Shown: positions 46,311 to 58,888 of the stretch, one piece after another
Numbering within the stretch: position 1 is the first letter of the stretch
How the letters are laid out: each line of letters opens with the position of its first letter
Assembly: GCA_026545765.1 (NCBI GenBank)
Contig: JAIFAC010000227.1
Coordinates: 62,001 to 126,000, forward strand
Direction: 5' to 3'
DNA length: 64,000 bases
From: Plantago major
Lineage: Eukaryota; Streptophyta; Magnoliopsida; Lamiales; Plantaginaceae
The notes under the pieces: model-generated
What the model saw: only the letters and a program-made list of their open reading frames with translations
Database searches by the model: none
Told to the model about the DNA's origin: nothing
Position numbers and translations under genes: made by a program

Positions 46311-48344
46311 TCATCTAGTTAACTGCGATGTGTAGAGATTAGATCGCGATCCTGATCCCTGGGACACTGAGAAGCTACCAGAACTCATGGAAGGGCCCAA
46401 ACTTCCCAATCCATACATTCGACCCTTGCTGTCCATTGGGTTGACCTCGAAGAAGATCTGGTCTTGCTCTTCAATTGACAGCTCATGACCGTCGATCATC
46501 CTCTCGTCCATCCTCCTCTCGACCTCACTCTGCAATTGTTGGTTGCATACGAAATGAGATGCAATTTTAGGAATCACTTTAAAATACTCAAATACACATG
46601 TTAACCTTAAGAAAAGCGTGCATAATCGCTCGGCCCTCACGTCGATCGGATGCCATTCTTGACTTAGCCTTCTTGAAGTGAGTGAGCACTCTTGGTTGTC
46701 CTCTATTGGCCTAAAAAACATATGTGCAAACAAGTAGTTAGTTGATTGAAATGAAAGCTAAAAGCGTATGTATCATATTCAAGTCATAAACAACATATTT
46801 ACTAACCTCCATCCGTGATACGTAACAACATTTCGCGACCCGTAGTGATGTCTGGCGATTGCCCGTACCATCATGCGGCTCGGACAAGCGGTTTTATACA
46901 TTCTTGCAGCTTGATCACGGGCGAAGGATCATTCGATCGTCGACCACGGTGCCCTCATCATCCCCCACCCAGTTGGTTGCTGCGTGTCTCCTTCATTTTG
47001 TAGACCATTTTCACGTAGATGTCGACCACAAAGTCTCGAAAGCGAATTACCTGGGACACCAGCGCATTGGGAATGAAATAGTCCTTCTACAACAATTCCA
47101 TTAAAAGTAAAAATTACACAAGTATAAAGAAAGATAACAATCTAAATATAACACTCAAATGAAACTCAAATGTAGTAGTCCTACAACAAATCAATTCAGT
47201 GGCTAAGATACCACTCAAATTGTCCTAAAATTGACTAACACAATGGTGACTAACATATCACCCAAGTTCAGTGGCTAACATACCACTCAAATGACACAAC
47301 AAGTTCATAAATAGTGACTAACACATCAAAACAAGCTTAGTGGCTAACATCTGACTCAAATTGTCCTAAAATTGACTAACACAATGGTGACTAACATATC
47401 ACCCAAGTTGAGTGGCTAACATACCACTCAAACGATACAACAAGTTCATAAATGGTGACTAACACATCAAAACAAGCTTAGTGGCTAACATACCACTCAA
47501 ATTGTCCTAAAATTGACTAACACAATGGTGACTAACATATAACCCAAGTTCGTGGCTAACATACCACTCAAATGACACAACAAGTTCATAAATGGTGACT
47601 AACACATCAAAACAAGCTTAGTGGCTAACATACCACTCCACAGATATAGTGGCTAACATACCACACATTAACACAATGATTAAAAGAACAAATAAAGCAT
47701 TCATTGTAACATTTTAAACTTACGCGAGCTCGTCGAGTAAAAGTGCTTCATCCGGTCCGCCGTTTGACCACTTCGCCTCCACATCCCGGCATCTCCGCCT
47801 CCCACGAAGATTTTGCCTAGTTTGTCCGAGGCATCCAGGCCAAAACACATTATCAATGAGACAAACAAGAAAGCGAATATTCATTAGTAAAATCATGTAA
47901 CATATATTTATCTTAAGTGTATGTTCTACAACTCCATAATACTTACTTGTTCCTGCCGTTGGGGAACAACACCGGTTTCCCCTGAAATGTAGCACCGTCC
48001 GTCAATGTCAAGTACCGACACCCGTCAGAGGGGTAGTCACCAAGAGCATAAGCCGTGTAGGCCGGTGGAGTCTCTGGTACCTGAGACTGGCTGCTGCTCC
48101 CCCCAATGTCGTATCCAACGAGAGGACTACCATGACTCGCTGGGGTACTACTAGAACCCATTGGACTAGCACCCCTAAACCGGGAGGAAGGTATATGGAA
48201 ACTTCCTTTGGCGCGACATCTGCAAATAAGAAATTGCAAGAAAAAATGAGTTAGTAAAGAATACATGAATATCTGATTGTGAGATATTAGCACAAATATA
48301 CATGAATATACATTTTGAGATATTAAAGTAATAATAATCAACAA
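46311..48344 (-). pseudogene. TNPA/Ptta-like second gene of the CACTA element
   Basis: Pieces in several frames separated by AT-rich intron-like DNA. N-terminal piece 48240-47943 is Ser/Pro/Gly-rich (GSSSQSQVPETPPAY) and ends DGATFQGKPVLFPNG. A middle piece is at about 47860-47720. The C-terminal piece (46560-46311) has EVERRMDERMIDGHELSIEEQDQIFFEV, then KGRMYGLGSLG, matching the end of plant Ptta/En-Spm proteins (E-x-x-IFLEV, GRVYGLG). Such proteins bind the subterminal repeats. Exon limits are uncertain, and a 141-bp tandem array sits within it. Confidence 0.6.
47190..47690. repeat. 141-bp tandem repeat, about 3.5 copies
   Basis: The word TGTCCTAAAATTGACTAACA recurs at 47221, 47362 and 47503, a period of 141 bp. 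Each unit has shorter related words (GTGGCTAACATACCACTC, GTGACTAACA), so the unit itself arose from smaller repeats. It lies in intron-like DNA of the CACTA second gene. Non-coding. Confidence 0.85.
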
Positions 48345-48579
48345 CTAATCATATATACACATAACAACTAAGCATACAATACACATACCCTCGCCCTCAT
48401 GGCTATTGTTAAGTCTATAAATTGGTCTTCATCCGTCTATGAACTCATCATCGACTTATACGGGCTTTCTCGTTGTTTGATCGGCGACCTCTTCTTGATC
48501 TGAGTTGGTAATTGAATCCTTATCAATGTACTCTACTCTGGGCGGGCACATATATGCATCGACAACCGATCCGCCTTAT

Positions 48580-51500
48580 CGCGTTTGAGGCTTGGATATT
48601 CAATAAACACCACCTTTAGCTTGAGTCGCCAAGATAAGCGGTTCATACTTAGTGCGATACCTCTTCCTATGGTTAATTTCTACCATCTGATAGAGCTCGT
48701 GTTTCTCGTACCACTTGGAGTAGGATCATACCGGTCGACATCAAGCGAAGGTTCTTTTCAAAGGAAACCCCGGATATTCAAGTTGCACAATTCGTCTCAG
48801 GTTCCCGTAGAAATCATACAAATCATCAGTTGCATCTTGATCTTGCCCCCTGACACACACCCCAGAATTGCTTGTGGCCATAGCGGTGTTAGACTCAATT
48901 GTTTTAAACCTAAGGCCATTTGCTATGTACGATGAGAATGTGGAGACCTTTCTGTTTGGTCCCTCTGCTAGAGATTCTAAGTAAGGACATGAGACTTTGT
49001 TGTGAGTTTATCGTACTCCTTGAACCAATCTGCAAATTCTGTTTCCAACTTCTCTTGAAGCAGTTGTTCAATTACGTCATCTGCCATTGTTGGATTCTTC
49101 TCTCTGAAAAGGCTGAGGACACGATTACATGATTAGATATATATAGTAGTTAGAAGTTAAAATCCATGTGTTAGCGTAAGAAAGCTACTCACCGAGCATA
49201 AATCTCCATAAATTTGTCAACTTCAGCACAGTTCGAGAGGACATAATATGTGGCTGCCTTCAGCTCCTTATCCGTCGACCATTACATCTTTTCTTCTCAA
49301 TAGGTCTCCGGAGACCTAAAATTGAAATGGAAGCGTCATCATCCTCTTGAACTTCAAATGTATGCGTTTACGGGCGGCCTAGATGCCTTCGTCGGGACAT
49401 GGTCCCCAAAGTAATAGGAAGCGAAGATTGCGGCTTCCTCTACTTGCGTAGGCATTGGCCATCGATCCCTCAGGCTTGCCTTTCTTGCTGACATACCTCT
49501 TCAATTTCCCCAAGTACTTGTAATGCATATATGTTGATGTAACACAATGTAACTTGGGAAAATTCAGACTTTATAAGTAAATGATTGCCTTGATTACACA
49601 CCTCTCGAATGGATACATCCATCGATACTGAACCGGTCCAGCAAGCCTCGCTTCATGTGGGAGGTGAACCGGCAAGTGCTCCATAGAATCAAAGAAGCTC
49701 GGAGGAAATATACGCTCGAGCTTACATAGAATCAATGGTATGTCGCTTTCAAGATTTGCTAACACTACATCGTCAAGCACCCTTGAGCATAAATTCTTGA
49801 AAAATAAGCTCAGCTCGGTGATCGCAATCCATACAGGTTTAGGTGGCATTTCTCAAAATGCAACAGGGAGAAGCCTCTCCATAAACACATGACAATCGTG
49901 GCTCTTCATCCCGTACATCTTTGTCCTCTTCACATCCACACACCGCCCCAACTTTGAGGCGTAATTGTCGGGGAACTTCAATCCCCTCACCCAATCAAAT
50001 AGTTTGTTCCTAGATTCAGTGTCAATTGTGTAGCATGCCTTGGGCCACTGCCCCTTATCATTTTGCTTTGTCAACTCGGGACTTTTGCACAATGTATCCA
50101 ACTCGGCTCTAGATTTAGGGGTGTCCTTTTTTTTTCCGGGAATGTTGCAAATCGTGTTGAATAAGTTCTCGAACAAGTTTTTCTCAATGTGCATGAAATT
50201 CAAGTTGTGACGCATAAGAAGGCTCGATAAAGGCAAGTCGGAAGATGCTTCTCTTCTTCCATCCACAATTTTGCTAATTTTCTCGTTATGCTTATCCGAC
50301 CGACTTGATCCACTTTCATAAGACCCAAACTATCTATCTCATAAGTATTTACGGACGATAAGTTGTCTCGGCGCCTTTGTTCACTACTTTATTTTTCAAG
50401 AATTGAGTCTTGTTCTTCTGAATGTATGGCCCTTTGGTAGAAATCTCGATGTGATCAAACCAACATTCCTTTCCGCTCTCCTTGATCTAAATGCATCGTG
50501 TCTTCCATACAATGTGGACATGCATTAAAGCCAGCAGTTTTCCTTCGAGATAGCATAGATGCAGGAAAATCACTCACGGTCCACTGATGTCTGCTCTCAA
50601 TGTAAAGTTCGTCTTCTTTGACACATCATATGTCGGGATACCATTTTCCCACAACTCAATCAGCTCCTTGATTAGGGGCTGCAAAAACACATCCAGCTTC
50701 TGTGACGGATCATCGGGCCCGGGCACCAACACAATCAAGAATATGAATGGTTCCTTCATGCACTCACGAAGCGGGTTATGCGATGTCGATATGGTGGCCA
50801 ACAAAGTACTTCGGTCATTTCAAGCAGGTTAAAACCATCCGTACAAAGCCCCAGCGTACATTTCTAGGCTCACGCAAACTCCGGGTAGGTCTTATCGAGG
50901 CATTTCCATGCGGGTGAGTCGATGGATGCTCCATTACGCCCTCTTAAGGATTACTCGCTCCTTGTGCCACCGCATTTTATCGGCACAAGCACTTGAAGCG
51001 TCTGACCTCTTCAAGCGAGGTGCTAGAGGAAAATACCACATTTTCTTATGTGGTAGATTTTTCTTCAGCGTTTCTGACCCCCTCCTTATAACGCTTAACA
51101 TGCGGTCCTTACCACAGAACTTGCACTTGATGAGATCTTTATCCTCCCCGATAGATCATGCACATATCCTCACAACAATCTATGGTTTCCATGGCAACCC
51201 CATCCCCGCATCTTTTCTTCGCTTTGGTAAAAGTTGGTGGGAACTAGATTTTCTTCGGACAAAGATCCGACATTACTTGTACCCATTCATTGAAGCTTCG
51301 CTTGATTGTTGCCATTAGCCTTACAACTCATTAGCCAGCCAACAAAGACAACTTCGACTTACATCCCGGATAAATCGGCTTCTTTTTGATTCCGGAAGTC
51401 GAAGAACACGATCCGCAGGATTGAGGCTCCTCCACATCCCCTCGATTCTTGGCTCCCTGGTGTCCATGAACTCTGGACCCGGTTGATCATACACAATTTG

Positions 51501-51872
51501 CTCCATCCGTTCATGATCATAATTAGCATCGGATGTAGGCGTATTTTGAGTACTTAGATCACATTTTCTCCTTCCTTTTACGCTTTGAGAGATGCTCATA
51601 ATCCATGAGCGGTGCTCGTGTCTCACCATGATAACACCATACCTCATCTTGAGACCACGAACCCCTTACGTTTCAAGTGCTCCACTCTGATTTCGGGAGG
51701 CAAAATTGTTTATTCCTACATTTGTTACGCATTGCAAGGGCACTTCATCTTCCCCCACTCGAACAAGTAGTTTATGAAGCGCAAAAGTGATGAAGGATTC
51801 AACCCCTTCCACAAAACTAGTGAATTCGCCATTCACTATCTGACGGTACATCCATGAGCGATCGGGATTCAT
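48580..51872 (-). pseudogene. CACTA TNP2-type transposase, frameshifted
   Basis: Domain order on the minus strand fits plant CACTA transposases: transposase-associated domain (51872-51666, DRSWMYRQI...GVESFITFALHKL), a low-conservation part, the tnp2 catalytic region (50804-50574, MKEPFIFLIVLVPGP, LQPLIKELIELWENG, TYDVSKKTNFTLRA; 50266-49853, NLNFMHIEKNLFENLFNT and GMKSHDCHVFMERLLPVAF), DUF4218 (49849-49571, IFPPSFFDSMEHLPVHLPHEA, GPVQYRWMYPFER) and DUF4216 (48930-48585, KYEPLILATQAK). The enzyme cuts the CACTA ends. Several frame breaks and possible introns separate the pieces. Confidence 0.85.
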
Positions 51873-52936
51873 AATTATATGATTAGCGACCGTCTACAAT
51901 TATTAGATTTATAACATGCATTTTACGTTAATATAATCACTGACTACTCTCAAAACACTTAATTAAATCTTCATAATCTAGTGTATATATACAATTTATC
52001 GAATCAAAATTACTACGTATTACAAACATCCTAACATTATACTAATTAACAATACAAATTCACAATCAATATATCAATTGCACAAAGTTAACTAGCTAGT
52101 ATACTATAGCTCCCATAAACATACAATTGATCTAATTAGTGAAATTAACAAAATTCCCAATTTTGACAACAAGTAAGGTTCCAAAACACTCAACTAAATC
52201 ATTCTAATCCTACTACATATCACGAAAATATCAAATTAACAACCCTACATACTTCAAACATCTTAACATTATACTAAAATCCAAATTCACAATCAATATA
52301 TCAATTGAACATCTCAAAGTTAACACACTACGTAATATAAGCAACTAACTACTACATATTTACAATAAACATGCAATTGCTCAAATTAGTGAAATTAACA
52401 AAATCCCCAAATTTGGCAAAGTTAGGGTTTTAGCCAAAATACCTTGATTTAGCTAAAAAAGATGAAATTTGTTGACCACGAGCTCCTTGTCCCACGAACC
52501 GAGAAGACTCGAAATTGGCGGAGCAGTGAAATTTGGCGAATTTGTTAGTGGCGAGCGAAGAGCGAAGAATGAAGAAGGAAGCGAAATGATTACTGCTGGG
52601 CGACAACCGATAGTATATTGATTTTAGCGACGGATCGCTATCCGTCGCTAAAATCGTCGCTATTAGCGACGGATCTTAATTACTTTTTTTTGGTTTTTTT
52701 TTCCGGTCAACTTATTTAGGACGGATTTAATATCCGTCCCTAAATAACAACAGATTTTATCCGGCGCTATTTGGCGATGGAAACACATCCATCGCTAATT
52801 TAGCGACGGATTAGAGGCAATTGGTAATTCACTCAATCCGTCTCCATTCGTCGCTAAAATTAGCGATTAAATCACTATGTAGCGGATTCTATCCGTCGCT
52901 ACCTTCCGTCGTAATTGTGGATTTCTTGTAGTGGCT

Positions 52937-54520
52937 AAGAATCTACTTTCTTGTAGTGGCTTAGTGAAGATATCGCAAGTTGGTCTTGATGCGATCTTGA
53001 GTATCTCTATATTGCCTTTTCAACATGGTCTCTAATGAAGTGGTGTCTAATATCAATGTGCGTTGTTCTTGCAAGAAACTTATGATTACGAGTTATGGCA
53101 ATAGAACTTGTGTTGTCACGAGAAAATGGGTGTTTTATCTTCATTGAGTCCATAGTCTACGAGTTGTTGTTGTATCCACAATATCATGAAGCCTGACATC
53201 CGGCAACAATATATTAAACACATGGTAGATGTGGCAATTGAATTTTGTTTCTTTGAACCATGATTTAATCTAGCACCAAGAAATTGAAAAGTTCACGAGG
53301 TGCTTTTCTATCAAGCAATGATCCGACATAGTCGGCATCTGAATAGCCAACCAAACTCGATCCACTATCTTTTGGATACCACAATCCGACTTCTCTGACT
53401 TTACATACCTTAATATCTTCATAGCAATGTTGTAGTGTGGTGCATTGGATTTGTGCGAAATCTAGCACACTCATTTGCATATTGAATATCGAGTCTACTT
53501 GCAGTGAGGTATAGTAGAGACCCAATCAATTTCCTATACTTGTGTTCTTCAACACTCTTGTCAGGTTCAGTATAGGTCATTTTGGTTCCAATGCTCATTG
53601 GTATCTTAGCATTCTTTTCAGAAGGCTTTAGATTGAACTTATTGAGCATATCCTTTGCATACTTTGTTTGACTAATGAATATTCCATCATTGAGTTGCTT
53701 GACTTGCAGTAGGAAGTAATTCAATTCTCCCATCATGCTCATCTCAAATTTACATTTCATGAGTTCAGCAAAGTCTTCACAAAGTTGCTTGTCTTTAGAT
53801 CCAAATATAATGTCATCAACATATACTTGAACTAAAAGTAGTTTCCCATCATGGTTCAATGTGAAGAGTGTTTTGTCAACATCTCCTTTCTTGAAACCAC
53901 TTTCTAGTAGGTATCGGCGATGTATCATACCATGCTCTTGGAGCTTGTTTGACCCATCTGAGCTTTACGAGCTTATAGACCATCCTACTTTACGAGGGAA
54001 CTACAAAACACGGTGGTTGCTCAACATAGACTTCCTCGGCCAGTTCACCATTTAGAAATGCACTCTTGACATCCATCGATAAAGCGTAAAGTCATTATGA
54101 GTACAAAGGCTAGAAAGAGTCTTATTGCATCGATCTTGCAAGTGCATAAGATTCATCAAAATCTAGTCCTTGATGCTGTGAATCCTTGGCAACCAACCTA
54201 GCTTTGTTTACGGTTATTTCACGGACTCATTCATTTTGTTTACGAAAACCCACTTGGTTAGATTCAGATATTAAAAGACAAATGGAACCGGTTCGGACTT
54301 TGTTTCTCTCAAATTGATCCGACTCTTCTTGCATTCTTTGAGATCGATCTTGATCCTTTAATGCTTCTTCTATTGTCTTTGGTTCAATTTTTGAGATGAA
54401 ACATCCATAGAGACAACTTGCATTTTCAGCAATTGCTCTTCTAGTTCTAACTCCTTGGTCTATGGGACCAATCACATCCTTTGCAGGATGATTTCTTATC
54501 CATTTCATAATAGGTTTTGA
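52937..54520 (-). pseudogene. Copia A RT-RNase H, broken and split by CACTA
   Basis: Read from about 54508: MKWIRNHPAKDVIGPIDQGVRTRRAIAENA, then a broken start of RT, then an open part 53928-53419 with [17 protein letters not shown] and [12 protein letters not shown] (YVDD kept), NYFLLQVKQ and [13 protein letters not shown]. RNase H begins at 53390 ([15 protein letters not shown]) and is broken after that. The last codons lie beyond the CACTA element at about 45564-45400. Confidence 0.8.
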
Positions 54521-56130
54521 ACTAGTAGGATCAATATCATTTTGATTTGAATGTGAATCAATATGATCTTAATGAGATACTTGTGCAGTATCTGAGATCT
54601 CTGACATATGGAAAATGCCATGGATATCTGACACTCTTTCAGTGTTAGAGATATCTGGAACTTGCATTTCAGCAAACTCTCTTTCAGATACCTCTTCATG
54701 ATGAAGGTTCTCAGTAACCTGTTCCATTTCTGGAATTCTCATAGGAAATTCTTCATCATGTCTTAGAGTCATCTGGTTGTTACTAAGCATAGGTTGCTTT
54801 TCATCGTCATACTCATCCTCTATTTGAATGATAGAATTGTTTCCTTCTGAGGATCCTTTTTCAGAATCTTTAATCATTAGTTCTTTGAACCTATCTGAGA
54901 GATCATCATTCAAGAGTACTTTCTTGTTTCCTTCATAGAATACTACATGAATAGATTCTTCGATCTTTTGTGTTCTTTTGTTGTAGATTCTGTAGGCTTT
55001 GCTATTCTGTAGGCTTTGGTTGAAATGTTCTCAAATATTCTTTTCCATTATTAAGAACAAAACATCAGCAACCAAACACCCTTAGATGTTTGATACTAGG
55101 TGGTCTACCAATGAAAAGCTCGTACGGAGTTTTGTCATGGTGTTTGTTAATCAAACATCTATTTTGAGTGTAGCAAGTTGTGTTTGACTTCAAACCGATA
55201 GATTTCACTTATTTCGATGTCGATAAGCATTGTTCTTCTTTGCTTCCTTTAGGTCCTATTCTTTCTTTCGGCAACACCATTTTGTTGTGGTGTTCTTCTG
55301 AAGATAGTTGATGTTGTATACCTTTGCGGTACAAAACTCTTTGATGTCTTGGTTCACAAATTCGATTACCATAGTGCATTACGATTCAGATACCTTGTCA
55401 TTTTCATGACTTGAGCTTATTGACAAGTTAGGTATCTCAACCCTTGCATCGATTTGTGTTTGAGAAAGACAACCCAGTGAATCTTGAGTAATCATCAACA
55501 ACAACGGACCATATTTCTTTCTGCATAACTAATTCTTGAGGATTCAAACAAATCCATATGTAACAATTGCGTTGGCCTTTCCTTTGGAATGTCTAGTCTT
55601 AGACTTGAAAGATGTTTTGGATTGTTTTCCCATTTGGCAAGTGAGCATACACCTTCTTTTCTATATGCCATTTTGGGTAAACCGACCAACAACTCTTTCT
55701 TAGCTAGCTTATTGAGTTTTGAAATTCAAGTGACTCATTCTTTTATGCCATAGCCAATTTTCTTGATGTGGCGGTTGACTCACCATGAGACATTCTTGGT
55801 TGTAGAGGATGCCCAATCGAACATAAAGATTTCCTTTCGCCTTACAACCAAGTATGCCTTTGACTCATTGTCGATCACTTTACATAGTTTTGACTTGATC
55901 TTGTGAGTACCCTTGTCTACTAGTTGACTCATGCTTAGGAGATTATATTTCAATCCCTTTACATGAAGTACTTGAGAGATTGTGAGGGCTCCAATTTCAA
56001 GTTGCAAAACCTATGGTTGGATTTTCATCTCCTCCGATAAACACGATAATTGGTCCATCATTGCACTTTTGTAGTTAATCATTTGCTTTGTCTCTGTCAT
56101 GTGCTTCCCACAACCACTATCAAAATGCCA
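54521..56130 (-). pseudogene. Copia A protease and integrase, broken
   Basis: The protease site FDSGCGKHMTE is at about 56125-56090, and the following LHVKGLKYNLLSMSQLVDKG is in the frame 56007-55780. Integrase pieces: KMAYRKEGVCSLAKWEN with LLHMDLFES (55692-55495), VVDDYSRFTGL-like at about 55500, the PQQNGVAERK region near 55270, and GRPPSIKHLRVFGC near 55100. The acidic linker 54913-54569 is open. Each junction has small indels. Confidence 0.75.
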
Positions 56131-56249
56131 CTTTGAGTTAGTCTTTAGAGTGTTACGCACAAAGCAGGAAGCAGAGATTAGGTTCTCATACCAACAATGG
56201 AACCATCTCGACTAAAGAATCTTCGAGGAATCCATTTTGAATGAATTTC

Positions 56250-57201
56250 TTAGGAACATTCTTTTGTCCAGCGAGGAACATAAGGAGGAATCTTAGTTAA
56301 ATGATTGTTATCATTGTTGTTAAAAACTATTTTCTTCCTCGGTGTGTTCCTAGGTGCTCCATTTGGTGCTTTCAGATACCTGTCAGATTTCTGAGTCTGC
56401 TTTCTAGCAAACTTAGTTTTCCTAGCCAGATTTCTTCTAGCCCTGGCATTCAGATTTTCAGTGGCTTGATTTATCTTCCACTTCTGATAATTGCTGTGAG
56501 CAATTCTAGCCTTTAACCATCGTTCTTGCTCTTGTTTGTATTCGTGAGCAAGTTGTTTCCCGATGGCTTTATAAACAATACCATTCCGAGCACCTGATGA
56601 TTTAGACTTCTCTGATAGTCTTAATCTTTTACATTGGGTATATCTATTACTTTCACCAAGTGCAGCCATGTCACTCATAAGTGTTGTAAATCGGAAATCT
56701 AGTTCTTCAAGAGTCTCTGTGGGACCTTGTTTAAAGTTTTGGAATTTTAGCTTCAAAACTTCAAACTTATTTTCCTTTGTTTTCTCAGTGCCAGCACAGA
56801 TTTCTTCAATCAATTGCCAGACCATTTTCGCCATTTTTGCACCCCACAGTTTACATTGTATGCGCTCTGGAGTAGAACGTATGATGATATTACGAGCCTG
56901 TCCATCCAAACGATTTCTCTTGGCATCTTCCGATGTCCAGTGTTCTCTGGGCTTTGGTTCGTAAATGACTTGACTGGCAAGTCTCCATTTGATTGATGCA
57001 TCATGCATGAAGACCCATCACTTTGTTCTCTGTCTCTACCATTAGAAACTCTATGACTTGCTTGAGTTGTTGAATGACTATTGGGTCATTCTTTATTACT
57101 TCGATCATTTTGTCACTGATGGCTTCTAGGTGGAGCATCATGTTGTTCTTCCATTTCTCATAATTCTCTGGTTTGAGAATTGGGGCGTCACTTAAAGACA
57201 T
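56250..57201 (-). pseudogene. gag: Copia A gag with a large internal deletion
   Basis: Start at 57201 (MSLSDAPILKPENYEKWKNN). After one frame change the reading 57008-56250 holds the core (EVLKLKFQNFKQGPTETLEELDFRF) and then, just after GESNRYTQ, passes directly to KAIGKQLAHEYKQEQERW. In copia C these points are at about 11925 and 13410, so roughly 1.45 kb is missing, including the zinc knuckle and the coiled-coil extension. The rest reads through to the region before the protease. Confidence 0.82.
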
Positions 57202-57304
57202 CCTGCAGCAAACACACTAAACAAACGAATCAAGTATAGGTGAAAAGCAGTTAGTGGGCACTTATCTGGGATCTAGGTTGGTCTGGAAAGGCTTGGGAAC
57301 CTCT

Positions 57305-57316
57305 GCTCTGATACCA
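57305..57316 (-). promoter_or_regulatory. Primer binding site of copia A
   Basis: TGGTATCAGAGC on the minus strand, two bases after the 5' LTR; same initiator Met-tRNA site as copia C. Confidence 0.9.
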
Positions 57317-57318
57317 CT

Positions 57319-58888
57319 TGTTGGTCGAGATAACGGCAAAGTAAAAGACTAGAGGGGGTGAATAGTCTTTTAAAACTTTTCGATAAACAGTTTCTCGGAT
57401 ATACGTGAAGATATCGATACTTAATTCGAAGGCGGAAGACTTTTCTAAGATAAGTGCACGTGTTCATCAAGATATAAGTAAAACAAGTAATAAGTGCGGA
57501 GAGTAAATAACACAAGTCTTTTTATAGTGGTATCGAAGGTGGCGTAATCCTTGACTAATCCACTTGGTCTTTCTCGGACCTAGAATCCACTAAGATAAAT
57601 GAGGTAACCTTACAGATATCTTTTCTTGATTCCTAAATACACTAGGTTCCCAACCAAGTGTTCCCCTGAGTTATTCCCGGCTTTCCATTGACAGTACTTC
57701 ACAACTCAAAACCTTTTGAAATGTTCCTTAGTTTCCCAAACTAAGTACTTCACTGCTCAATAACCTTGGAGTTATTCCTTAATTTCCCAAACTAAGTACT
57801 TCCTGTACTCCACGCGTTTAAGGTGTTGGTTTTAGGTTTGTTTGTCGGTGAGCTTCTTAAATAACTTATTGAGTTATTGAGATAGCTCTATGAATCAAGT
57901 ATACTTAATACACTTTTCAATGTATGGTATCTTGTTCTCTCTTACCAAGTCTATTGTAAGTGTTCGGAGAATGAATCTCGGATATGAAATCTTAGTTCAA
58001 CTCCTTCACGAGATAACAATGATCGTTAAGGATCGGGACACTTTGAACTTTTGTGCTACTTAGAATCAAGAGCTTTGGTATGTGAAAGCTTGAAAGTAAG
58101 TAGTTTGCTTGAGAGCTTGTGTGAGTATTGATTATAAGTTCGGTGATCTAAAGTGTTCAATGTGTGTTCTCAAGTAGTCTAAGTCTTTGATATTTATAGA
58201 TGAATTTTGAGTGCCGTTTGAATGATATCCGTTGAAGCAAATCAAATTCAAACTATATACGAGTATAATCTTTATGTGAGTTTGTCTTCTTCTTGAAGCT
58301 CTGACTTTTGTTCAAACATTTACATACTGCGCATTTAATGCCTTTGCTATACTTTGTCCTGTAGTGCCAACGGAACTATGCAAGCTTTCTGAGGCTTTGC
58401 ACGTTCTTTTCCAGAGATCATCATAGCTCCAGATACCACTTGTTTAAATAACTTTATAATATGTTTCTTTTTCAGAAGCATATTTTTATGTCCAAGGTAT
58501 CTAAGTGTAGATATTTGTGGGAACTTTCCTTGTCTCAGAAACCTTTTATTCTCAGATATCTTTTGTAACACGTGTGTTTCGAAACACTTGTTTCTTCAAG
58601 ATATCTGGACATAGGTATCTGAAAAACCCTTGTCTTCAGCAATCTTGTGCAGTCTTCAAATCTTCAAATCCGTTGAACTTTTCCTGCTGGATGCCTTCTT
58701 CTTCGTCTTCTTCAGAAAATAAAAATTACATTTCGAGACCTAATATCCTATACAAGATTTGCTAGACTATCATACTTAGTGAGTTTCCTCTTTTACAGTG
58801 TTCAAGTGAACTAAGAGTACTAATCACCTTTCTGAGTTAAGATAAGTCATTAGGTTGCTGATCAAAATCTAAACAGATATTCCTAACA
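57319..58888 (-). repeat. 5' LTR of copia A
   Basis: 1570 bp, matching 7311-8925. TATA box about 58190-58200 (minus). The part 57330-58330 shows many CG-for-CWG differences from the left LTR, while 58340-58888 is nearly identical to it. The hairpin array is present at 57650-57805 with the GGCT/AGCC unit damaged. Confidence 0.92.

Larger units (their letters stand above)
45565..52933 (-). mobile_element. CACTA (En/Spm) transposon nested in copia A pol
   Basis: It starts CACTACAAAAA and ends TTCTTGTAGTG, with the 3-bp duplication GCT at 45562-45564 and 52934-52936, 7369 bp. Both ends carry inverted subterminal repeats of the GCGACGGAT type. Two genes read on the minus strand: a TNP2-type transposase (51872 to about 48580) and a TNPA/Ptta-like second gene (48344 to 46311). 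It splits the last codons of copia A pol (RFLA before, RHS after). Both genes have frame breaks, so activity is doubtful. Confidence 0.93.
7311..58888 (-). mobile_element. Copia A: Sirevirus-like Ty1/copia element, outer host of the nest
   Basis: Both ends are TGTTGG...CTAACA on the plus strand, and GAATC is duplicated at 7306-7310 and 58889-58893. Orientation is minus: primer site at 57305-57316, gag from 57201, pol to about 45400, ORF3 from 44745 to 9307, then the polypurine tract and 3' LTR. Three later insertions (CACTA 45565-52933, copia B 29296-43422, copia C 9622-25529) expand it to 51.6 kb; without them it would be about 14 kb. Gag has a large internal deletion and pol has many frame breaks, so this copy is non-autonomous. 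RT and RNase H wording resembles SIRE/Maximus elements. Confidence 0.93.
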
